A DNA stretch of 64,000 nt from Apostichopus japonicus (Eukaryota; Echinodermata; Holothuroidea; Aspidochirotida; Stichopodidae): positions 1,490,001 to 1,554,000 of the forward strand of contig NC_092566.1 in NCBI RefSeq assembly GCF_037975245.1, written 5' to 3'. Below are positions 54,400-64,000 of the stretch, piece by piece; position 1 is the stretch's first letter, and every line of letters begins with the position of its first letter. The notes below the pieces were generated by a model that was not told the origin of the DNA, did no database searches, and saw only the letters and a program-made list of their open reading frames with translations. The position numbers and the translations under genes were made by a program.

Positions 54400-54815
54400 A
54401 AGTGACCCAGTTAGAAAATACACCCGCGAAAGCCTTATTCGTTAGTTTCCATGGAAACGATAACTTTCTAGGTCATGTTTCGTGGAGTGAGGAGCCCCCG
54501 ATGAGACCTGGAAAGACCAGAACAAGTTACAGGCGTCGCTCTTTCCGATCTATGAACTTTGTAACGTCACACCTTGATGAGCCTAAATCTTTATGACAAC
54601 AGTGCATGGATGCCAGTATATAGTAAAGTATCGTTCATATTATACTTGCGAAACCAGCAGTGAAACGAGACTTTATATACTACTACGCGCGCAAGTTACT
54701 CATTCCGCTCTTGTCTCATCCAACAATCTTGTGATGCGTGGAGAAGCTTCTATCGATAATAACTGTCCTCGGAATGTTTTGATCAATTCTGATGGAATAA
54801 AGGATTATGCTTGAA
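54400..54815 (+). other. GC-richer patch with an RFX-type palindrome and two open frames
   Basis: Two short plus-strand frames (54402-54596 and 54593-54814) in different registers cover a patch with more G and C than the flanks. I recognise no domain. A perfect 14-base palindrome lies at 54445-54458. Regulatory DNA, a promoter or a decayed gene piece are all possible. Confidence 0.3.
54445..54458. promoter_or_regulatory. Perfect RFX X-box-type palindrome
   Basis: GTTTCCATGGAAAC is a perfect inverted repeat. It matches the symmetrical X-box form (GTTNCCATGGNAAC) bound by RFX factors, which control ciliary genes. No target gene was identified next to it. Confidence 0.4.
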
Positions 54816-56124
54816 TTAAATATTAATAACGCTATAACACGGCTGTCGTGATCAGAGCGACCTTACCCGTTGATGTTAAGCAGTAATCGGTTACCGCCTC
54901 CATCTCCATCTCTTTCTGCCTCTCTCTCTTTCTCTGACTCTCTCATTTCTACGCGACTACCGAAGACAGGTTTTTCTCTGAGCTATCGTATCACTAACTT
55001 CTCTTTCTCCCGTCAGGCCTTTGCTTCGTAATTTTTTTGCGGTGGAGAATTTACACATAAATGAAGAATCGTGCTAACGTAATTTTTTGTCTAAAAACAA
55101 CCCATGTAACATCGTAATTTACACCGCTGGTGAAGAGTAATAGGACTTAAAAAGTCAGTGTAAAGCATGGAAGACGGTATTCCTCAGGAATGAAAACCGA
55201 TAGGACTGCATTATTAAGGCCTCTTCCCTCTGTTGCTAGAGCGGAACGCTTCACACTTCACTGGGAATTGTATTAAAAAGACGTCCCTAAGTGGGATATA
55301 ATGTGAGGGAGGTGCATAGGAAACACAGCTTGCTTATTTCGAGCCGTGCTTGCTACAAAATGCAAGAAACGAGAAATTGTTGAGATGGCGGAGGATGCTT
55401 GACTGTGCGGCATACATAAGAAGGAAAGTAACAACAGAATAAAAAAAATGGGGGGGGGGGGGAGGGACAAAGAAACGAATCAAAGGAGAAAAAAACATGA
55501 AACAACAACAACCATGTTCTTTGTTTGTTTGTTTCTTTGTTAGGGTTTCTAATAGTTTCTAAAATTAGCAATGGAAATGTCAGAAAAAGTTATTTCAATG
55601 CTCTAATTCAACTGTTTGACCTGAATTCTAAGCAGCGCTGATAGAACGATATTCACATTGTAAGATCAATGATTCTACTTCATTGATACCTATTTTAGTT
55701 GTAATATACGTTTGTTTGTTTTTAGTTATTAACATGAACTTAAATAAATTCCGGCCACAAAAATGTTTCAAGAATCTTTGTTTACATATGCACAATATAA
55801 ATATTTACAGCATGATTTAATAATGTAACCATATCAACATCAGATATACTACTTACAATAAAATAGAAGTGCACGAACTTTGTTTTTTCGCATGCAAATG
55901 TATACTTGGCGTTACGATCTGTTCTCTCATACAAATATAACCCACCCCATCGTTGGTATTATGGTGGAAAAAAAAACCCCAAGCGCCACATTATTTGTAG
56001 ATATCAATAATTAAATGTGAAGGGAAGAGGAAGAGAGAGTAAAAATCATATCATAAAAAGCTTTCTTCAAACAACCATCCTTAGACTTGAAAGGAACGTT
56101 TGTGAACCCCCACCCTCACCCCAT

Positions 56125-56230
56125 AAGGGAAATGAGCATGATGCGTCATAATTATTTCCCACTTGCGATTCAGTTGCTCAGCGGAGATGTCGAACTTTTG
56201 AATTGAATCTCCAGTCTGCGAGTTGTATAG
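56125..56230 (+). repeat. Diverged direct repeat, copy 1
   Basis: It starts AAGGGAAATGAGCATG and contains TCATAATTATTTCCCACTTG, TTGCTCAGCGGAGATGT and CCAGTCTGCGAGTTGTAT. The same blocks in the same order recur about 700 bases downstream. Confidence 0.85.
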
Positions 56231-56823
56231 TACACAAACAAACTAGCATGTAGTGATATTAATAATTTGATTTTCATACAAGCTGACCGTGGTGTCAGAA
56301 GTGGGATGTCGAATGACATGTACAAATAACCAATATTTCTAGTCTTATTTGTACGTTTTAATTTTTTACTTTACCAGAAGTGCTATGAACATTTGCAAAT
56401 TAAATTGTGAACACACAAACAATATCGAAATTACAGTGGCATATTTAAATGTATTTATATATTTAAGTTTTGAGGACTGATCGCAAAAAAAAATACTCTT
56501 AATAATTAAATGACAATTAAAGAAAGCAATTTATAAAAAATAACAAGCAGCGTGGCATAAATAACAATTTCTTTAAAAATGTTTTCATGGATGAAAGACA
56601 ATTCCTCGTCATTGAATGAAGAGTTCCCGAATATGCGTAATTTTCACAGCGGAATTAGTGGCTGCCATGTGACCCATTCTTCTAAATTTAACGGATACAT
56701 AATTTTGATAGGCTATTAATCTTTAATTATGTAGGGAAAAAAAGCTTAATGAAAAAATTGTGGCGTATCTCCAGTATGATTTTTAAAGACAAGGAAGTAT
56801 ATAGTGATACTTTTTTCATTAGT

Positions 56824-56920
56824 AAGGGAAGTGAGCATGTATCATAATTATTTCCCACTTGTGATTGCTCAGCGGAGATGTGGAACGTATTAATTGAATC
56901 TACAGTCTGCGATTTGTATC
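56824..56920 (+). repeat. Diverged direct repeat, copy 2
   Basis: It starts AAGGGAAGTGAGCATG and contains TCATAATTATTTCCCACTTG, TTGCTCAGCGGAGATGT and ACAGTCTGCGATTTGTAT, with two small deletions relative to copy 1. Flanks are unrelated. Confidence 0.85.
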
Positions 56921-59569
56921 GTCCGACAATTGCCAGATCGGTTAGTTGACTATCAGCTAAGTTATTGGCGAAAATAATGAATCAGAAACTGCCGGTTGAG
57001 CAGACTTCTTCTGCTTAGGACTACCAGAACCATAACGAAAGAAAAAAGAAAAAAACCCAAAATCTTGAAGCTATATCTAAAAAAGATGAAAGTCGAATTG
57101 TTGATAGTTACGGAGTCTAAATTTTCCTTAATAAGAGAAGGATGGACTCATGTATAAAGGGAATACTAACAAAATAAAAAATATATATATATATATAAAT
57201 ATACAGAAAACACCGGAAGGGTTGAAGTGCTTGGAGGAGCGAAATTTATGGTGATTATTATCCGGGATGATTGATGGAGAAGTTGTAAGGAAGAGGATTA
57301 CAAGTCTATTTATTTCATCAGTATTGCAGTCGCTGCGTCATCACTCATTGAGAGGACAGTAGAGACGAGAGGAAAGAGAGAAAGAAAGTGGGTCTTGCCA
57401 AAATGCATACTTAATCTACTTTATGGTAGGAAAAAGAAAAAAAAAGTAAGGAGCTAAAACAAAAAAAAGGAACAGGATTTGAAATTGAATATTAATAGCC
57501 AGAGTGGACGTATAGATGTGTAACCAAATATGTAAGAATATCCATTGGTTTTAATATACTGTTCTGTTTTAATTATTAATTAGGGCAATTATTATCTTGT
57601 CGAATCCGTCCGATCTTAGATAACCGTAATAATGGTGTTTTGAGATAATTGAGTGTTATAACTGTTACCCCCCCCCCCCCCTCTCGAACTTTTTTTACTA
57701 ATTTAATTAGCAGGTTAAGTTTAGAAAACATCCGATTCTATCGTTAGTCTCAATAATTATATTCCGTCACATGATTTGGCTATCCCTGTGGATTTACTAA
57801 TCGCATCGTTTTAATCACCTATAGGCCCCTATGTTTGTACCCTTATTGATCCTCCCTCTGTACTTTCATCGACGAAGTAACTTTATAACATCAAATTTAA
57901 ACTTGTAGGCGCGTAAAACCGTCAAAGGCCAAGCGTGTAACCTTTTCACTGATTGTGCATAAGACAGCCAAATATGTGTGTCTTCATAATAAGCATCCAG
58001 TTTTGTAATACTTGGAGTGCGCTATATATGTCCTGGATTATTTTCTTTTATCAATATTATAAAATTATTCGTTTGAAATTTATGAAGAGAGAGCAAAGAG
58101 TTATCGGATACTTTTGCTTCAAACTTTTATATTTCAAGATGAATTTTGTTCCCATCGACCTAAGTAGGACTTACCGCCTATAACGTGGACATGTTATTGA
58201 TTACATTATTATTATTTATTATATAGTTTCATGGTTGGTGATTGCTCTATCCCAGACAAATGCACATTCCTCTCTGAAAATTTCTTGGATTTTACAAATG
58301 TATTCCATGAAAACATTTTCTGTGCCTTTTGGTTTAACAATAAGAAATATAACTTATCACTGGTAATTAATTGTTCTTTTGTTTTTAAATCTTGAATGAA
58401 TTGAATCTCTTTAAATTACTGAAATTGAACTTTGCAACCAGTTGCAAAACTATTGATGTATTAGTTATGACTTCCGAGAGAAGAAAAAAAATCAGAAGAA
58501 GAACAATATGCCTTAATCGCTTAATTACAGACTTAAGTGTTTTATTAAGGCTGATGTAAAAATGAAATATAGCACCGTTTGTCTGTACCAAATATGTAAA
58601 CATTTCAACAAAACAATGTATGTAAAGGCCAGAACTGTCTTATCTTTGTCTTGTTAATTTTTATTTGTTTAAAAGAATATTTAATATATAATTAATTTAA
58701 TAATAAACCCAACCTCATGGTCTGCTTCTGGTATGTTGGTGGTCTGCATATCAGACTATATGCAGAGCTATAAAAACCTTATAGGCCAAAGGATCTTGCC
58801 TTAATAATTAAAAATAAAACATGCACAACAATGCCGTGTTATTTTCCTGTTAATTACCAAAACTTAGTCATCCGTTAATCGGGGTAAACCATCTGGACTA
58901 TATATAAATATATTATTAATAAGGAGAAACATTGCGTGCCAAGAAAGTCTCATTGTATAACACATTCCATAGAACTCTTATTATGTTGGTGTCAATTTAA
59001 TATTTCCATATTTCAATTGTCTATAGCCTAAGTCTATAATATCAAGGTCACTATATGAATGAAGTTTTTTTCTTTACATTGAATGTTTCAGCGACTTGTC
59101 CTCATCAAATATTTAACATCGATCTTGAATATAATTCAATGACGTCCTTTGTAATTAAAAATTTAAAAAAAATTAAAAAACATATTTGTTAACTAATAAT
59201 AAGACGCCTTCGTCCTCTTAAACCAAACTGTGGATCGACTTAATATATGTTTTAAAATTGATAATATCTGCCTTTTTACAGAAAGGTGTCATTATAATAT
59301 AATAGCGTGACGATCTTTGAATTCGGACGCATTCAAAATTAAGACAAAGTTTTATATGTTCTCAGTTTTTACCCATGTACAATCTAAAACCAGGAAGGGG
59401 GGGGGATTTTAAAGACTAAAGAAGACCCCCCCCCAAAAAAATATATATATATATATATAAATATAAGAGAAAAGATATAAACATTTTTTTCTAAATAATT
59501 GTGAAGTTTGAAAGTGATAAAAAAATTACCTCAGGCAATTTTTTTTTTTTTTATATAAAAGGCATTTAA

Positions 59570-59838
59570 ACCACCCGATTCACATATAGTATTCTACAAC
59601 AACATCGTTTCATGATAATATCATATAAAACATCCACAATAGTATTGTTGCATAAAATATTAACCATTTCACATAGTATCATACAAGAATATTGTATCAG
59701 AATGAATCATATAAAACATCCACAATAATATTGTTGTGCTATTATATTACATGGTTAAAATATATATTATGATAACAATTCTATTATCATTTTTGTTTTT
59801 AATATTACAGTACAATAGTATTATATGTGAATCGGCTG
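59570..59838. mobile_element. MITE-like element flanked by TTAA
   Basis: The left end has CCGATTCACATATA (59575 on) and the right end its exact inverse TATATGTGAATCGG (to 59835). Both ends sit 3-6 bases inside TTAA (59566-59569 and 59839-59842). The body, about 270 bases, is AT-rich and non-coding. It contains an internal direct repeat, ATCATATAAAACATCCACAA followed by TAGTATTGTTG or TAATATTGTTG, at about 59620 and 59706. Terminal inverted repeats, small size, no ORF and a TTAA target fit a piggyBac-type MITE. Confidence 0.6.
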
Positions 59839-60414
59839 TTAAATATTTGTTTTCGGTAGTCAGTCTTGTCCTATATGGATATTAACTTTTAACGGCGATA
59901 AGTAATTCAGTTCATGTCATTTTGAATTTGACAATAGGTTTTCACATTAATTTTCACATTTTTTATCCTCTGTCCTAGTCGATTAGTTTAGCTATACTTT
60001 CACTTCCCTTTACGATACAATTTTGTTTACAGCTAAAAACTGCCGCTGGAATAAGGCCACGGAGATCAAACGAGAGGTTTAATGCTTACGCAAAGAAGCG
60101 TGTCCATCTTTTACGCTCTTACATACATGGAATTGATGAATTGCCTTAATAAGAAGCTCTGCGTGAGATATTTTTATCATAACAAAAAAAAACCAAAAAA
60201 AAAAAAATTCTGATACGCCTGACTAAAATCAAAAGTACGAATACCTTCTTTTTTTTCGTTGCAACTTCAGACGTATTTCCCATTAGTGGGAATTCATTGT
60301 AGGTAGGATGTCCCTCAGTGATTATCAAAACACACTGTATCTTTCCCTATAGGCTTCGTCATTCAACTGACTAGCCTACCACACAATCCTATGCTGCATT
60401 TAGACATACTGTCA

Positions 60415-60560
60415 CACTGGTTAGGTCCCTGACGTCGCCGGCCTACGCTGTTGCTAGGGTAGCGTTACAGACTCGCACCTCTACAGCGGCAGTCCGTAAC
60501 AACTCATGTCAAGTGTGCAGTGAAAGTCAGCCTCTAGTCTGACAGCGTTGTGTATTGTCG
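60415..60560. promoter_or_regulatory. GC-rich promoter-like patch
   Basis: About 150 bases with several CpG in AT-rich surroundings. It contains TGACGTCG (60430-60437, CRE-like) and GTTGCTAGGGTAGC (60450-60463, close to an RFX X-box), about 12 bases apart. No convincing coding sequence follows on either strand, so promoter function is inferred from composition and motifs only. Confidence 0.3.
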
Positions 60561-61429
60561 ATAAAGGGGGGGTTTCTTCTTCTTCTTCATTATGATTTTG
60601 TCATGTATAGTGGTGTATCAATCGCAACGTTTCACATGCAAAGAACCAGAAAACTTGTGCCAACATGGTTGAGTAACAATCGAATAAAAACATATCTGTC
60701 ACTTTGGCAGAATAATTCATCTGAGGTCTGCTTAACTGAAGCAAAGCACGTACAAATGTTACAAATTTATTCAAGTCGCGGCGTTTTATATGGTGAAATT
60801 AGCATGCACGACGCGATATGATTTAGTGTGTTACATAAAGGGGTATATATGGCATGTTATTACGTTACATATACACAAACATATATGTATCTATATGAAA
60901 AATATCAGATTAATACTTTCATTGACTGAAAATTACAGAATATACCGGTTAAATTCAGACACGGTCAAAACGGGTGATAAAACAAAATAAAGATATTTAT
61001 TGAACCTTGATCTATTTAAGTTGGACCTTTTATAAGTCACTAGGTGTGAAAACGTCATAACAACTTCATAAACAAAGCTCTGGTTAAACGCCAATCTTTT
61101 ATTATGATGAAAATCACCATTTTCGACGAATTTTCCGCCATCGTGTTGTTATAAATATAAATATAAAACAAACAACATATAATCTAAAAAACGCTTTTCC
61201 TTGAAAGATACTGCTTATAATTAATTACAAATGAACACGTGATCTATTTCATATTCAATATAAAAAAATGTTTCATACTTCCAAATGTGTTTCTAAGAAA
61301 AAGAAAACGGCCAGACGTGCTGACAGTTAGCGGCACAGGTTTGACACGTGACCAATATGTTTGGCTAACTAAATTATTGACGACTCGAGTAAACCTCAAA
61401 ATTATCATCCATTGTTGAAAAGAAATCCG

Positions 61430-61430
<1 letters not shown>

Positions 61431-61500
<70 letters not shown>
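61431..61500 (+). repeat. (TA)n microsatellite
   Basis: About 35 TA units followed by degenerate GATAGATA sequence to about 61565. Confidence 0.9.
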
Positions 61501-61502
<2 letters not shown>

Positions 61503-62247
61503 TATGCAAATAGAGAGATAGATAGATATATGTAAATAGATAGATGGATATATCGATAGAGATAAGAGGACAATTGAACGTGCTGGAAACATGTTTACAA
61601 GTAATAAATTTCTCTTGTTAATGAAAGGAACCTTTAATTAGCATACTTTCTATGCACCCAGCTGTGGGTACCATGAATAACACTAATTCTCTTACTATTT
61701 CATATCTGTTCTATATAGATTTTCAGCCTGAAGTATATCAACTGTGAGCTGCACTTTTCCTTAAATTTATATCTTTTAAGAGAGACATGATTTCCTTTTT
61801 GTTTTTAATCAAGTTTTCGACAACCATGTACGAAAAACTAAATTATGACTTCTGAGATGAATTAATTCAAGAGTTCTAATAACGCGACCATTAAATCATA
61901 TACATAACACACACAAGCACATATAGCAGACACGGACACTATAAATCTCAAATCAAGATCCTTTTTCGAAATTTGTCTCCCCTTATTTGGCCCTCTCCGG
62001 CAGATTTTGCTTTAGCTTCTCCTGCATATATAACTCAACGAACTCTGCACACTGCCTGCACTAAAATTCTAGTAACATTTTTAGAAAATATTCAAATTTT
62101 CAAAAATTTTCAAAATATCAAAACCATCCTACAAAAAATAAATCTCATTCTTTTTATGAAGCGTAATGGCAAGCTATATACGTCAAGAAGGGAAGTCAAT
62201 GCTTTACAATTGGCTCATGAATATTCAATAGAAAAAGGCTGCGTGCA

Positions 62248-62275
62248 TTACGTCAGCTCATATAGCTATATATAG
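62248..62275 (+). promoter_or_regulatory. CRE-like site followed by a TATA-like site
   Basis: TTACGTCA (62248-62255) lies about ten bases before CTATATATAG (62266-62275). Both are short motifs and TATATA is common in this DNA, so this is a weak promoter candidate. Confidence 0.15.
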
Positions 62276-62279
62276 CACA

Positions 62280-64000
62280 GCGCAGTAATTCTCAAATATT
62301 GTAAGGGACGCCGTTATGGACTGAAACATGTGATGACACTCGCTATCTCTATATACCTTCATGTATGATTATTTTTTATCCTTACCAACCTATATCACAG
62401 TAAGACATATACAGATGTAAGGGTATACCCTATACAGGAATGCACTGTTTCTATTAACGAAATTACTCCTGTTTTTTTCCTCCGGATATATCATAAAGAG
62501 GGGGCTTTCACACTGGACACCATGCATGATCGGTCATCGATAGCGATGTCGGGTCAGCAAAAGGAGTTCGTCCGAAATTACCCACTTTAAAATTGATCAC
62601 TTTTTACAAGTTGTACAAAATGGGGTAATATTTTCGTCAACTCGGGTTTGTGAAAAACATTCAGCTAAATATTTGAACTGAACCTACTTTCTATTCAGGA
62701 AAGCGATCATTTTTAAACAATAGTAAAAAAAAATATGAAGAAGAAGAAAAAAAAAGAGGGGGGTGGGATGGACGCGAGCAATGCCATATTGTCCTTTTCG
62801 TAAGGAGACAAATTTTATAAGTCTGTTTCTTTCTTTTTTATCATCTTCTATGAATTGTCCAGAAACCACTTTATCATGCATGTCGACCACTGTTTGCTTG
62901 TTTGCACAATCCGCTGTTTTAGTATTATTTTCACGAAGGTTGACCAACCAGAGGCTGCATATACATAAATACACAGATGATGACAACGACAATTCCATAT
63001 CGTTGTTAGTTGTTCTATATCATCTTTGGCTTCTGCAATTGATCTTATTTTTTACATCGAATTATGATATATGCACTAATACATATTAGATTCACTCATT
63101 TTACGTCCTTTTATATTATTATTATTATTATAGATATCGTTAGAAATGCCTGAAGAAGGACGGACACTGGGGCAAAACGATACCAACAAAAAATAAGGGC
63201 AAAACGTTGACTAGGGTTATATGCATATGTAATAGTTTGGTGCGTCACCTATACTGACACCTCAGAGCTAAGAAAATGATTTCACCGCGAGGAGATATTT
63301 GATACATTCCTATCTGCGTCCGCGTAATTGAGAAAGGGGCCTCCATTTCTTTCCCTCGTTTTTTATCTTTTTTTTCTCCACATTTCTCTCTTCTCTCTCT
63401 CTTCCCATCTCTCTTTCGTTTCTTCATTCTCTGTGATCTGACGCCCGAACTAAAGAAACCATCACTCTAGCCTATATATATATATCACAAAGACAAACAG
63501 TCAACTATATACATTCTGTATATAGGTCTCGCTTTATTCTTTAATTTCACTTCCCTTTCCCCCCAATTTTATTCTCTTTTATTTTCCATTCTTAGGGGTA
63601 AATTGTCGTTTTTGTATAGTTTTTTAACTAAACTATAATTTGCTTGACTTTTCTTTCTTGTTATTTTTTCTTTCTAATTTATTTGCTGTCTGTTTCTCCC
63701 TTAGGAATAGTTCGTTACCGAGACATACTACTAATGGCATCAATAAATGCTGCCCTTACTTTTTTTTGACACCACGTGTGCCAATGAAAATCTTGTTACT
63801 TTCTCATTAGCTTTCTTTTGTTTTATCCTCCGTTTTTTTTTTGTCTTTTCTTTTCTTTTTTCTGTCTCTCAGTGTTCTCTCTAATATACCACTTATCTTA
63901 CGAATCCCCCCTTCCCTGGTCGTAATGAGGGTTAATATGCGATCCATAGCGACAAATGTTATAAACAAAACAAAGCAAGTTTTTATGGGCAAAATAAGAG
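62280..64000. other. Right edge, no gene recognised
   Basis: AT-rich with long T/C-rich stretches after 63350. Open frames of about 60-108 codons here (for example 62763-63089 plus) show no recognisable domain. Confidence 0.55.

Noticed and set aside
54530-54556. GTCGCTCTTTCCGATCTATG resembles a sequencing adapter end
   Set aside because: It has an extra T relative to the adapter and no further adapter sequence on either side. Probably coincidence.

Overview
The window is eukaryotic, intron-rich animal DNA that is strongly AT-rich by eye, with many (TA)n microsatellites, long poly-G runs and several minisatellites. It has no bacterial-style gene packing, and nearly all of the longer open frames look like chance frames or repeats. 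The one gene I recognise is on the minus strand: a Pax2/5/8-class paired-box transcription factor. The unit-size paired domain, an octapeptide and a homeodomain fragment without a recognition helix point to a bilaterian animal. An invertebrate, perhaps a marine deuterostome such as an echinoderm, is my best guess, but the window does not settle the taxon.

The Pax gene runs right to left from about 29.97 kb off the left edge. I could assemble seven exons by eye: candidate exon 1 (29965-29911), exon 2 (29052-28887, first half of the paired domain), exon 3 (21689-21492, second half), exon 4 (19931-19747, end of the paired domain plus octapeptide YSISGILG), exon 5 (4063-3888, partial homeodomain), exon 6 (3092-3005) and exon 7 (333-208, both C-terminal regulatory region). 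Every junction has an AG acceptor and a GT donor, and the codon phases chain without a break, giving about 331 codons. The last coding exon or exons lie beyond position 1. The first exon is the weak point: two overlapping ATGs (ATGGATG) open two frames, and the one that looks most like the vertebrate Pax2 N-terminus is one base out of frame with exon 2.

The introns are large (about 0.9, 7.2, 1.6, 15.7, 0.8 and 2.7 kb). Intron 4, between the octapeptide and homeodomain exons, holds a 43-bp minisatellite of about 31 copies, AT-rich microsatellites and two GC-richer patches with long open frames (13.1-13.65 and 15.6-16.0 kb) that could be regulatory DNA. Intron 3 has a degenerate (TGTCC)n tract running nearly up to the octapeptide exon.

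The 34 kb to the right of exon 1 (30-64 kb) has no gene I can identify. It may be upstream or intergenic DNA, or a longer first intron if transcription starts further out. It contains an 83-bp tandem repeat, a degenerate 30-bp repeat, a GC-box repeat, tRNA/SINE-like fragments, a TTAA-flanked MITE-like element, a pair of ~100-bp diverged direct repeats, a perfect RFX-type palindrome, a GC-rich promoter-like patch at 60.4 kb and two unrecognised candidate exons (33.8 kb plus strand, 45.6-46.0 kb minus strand).
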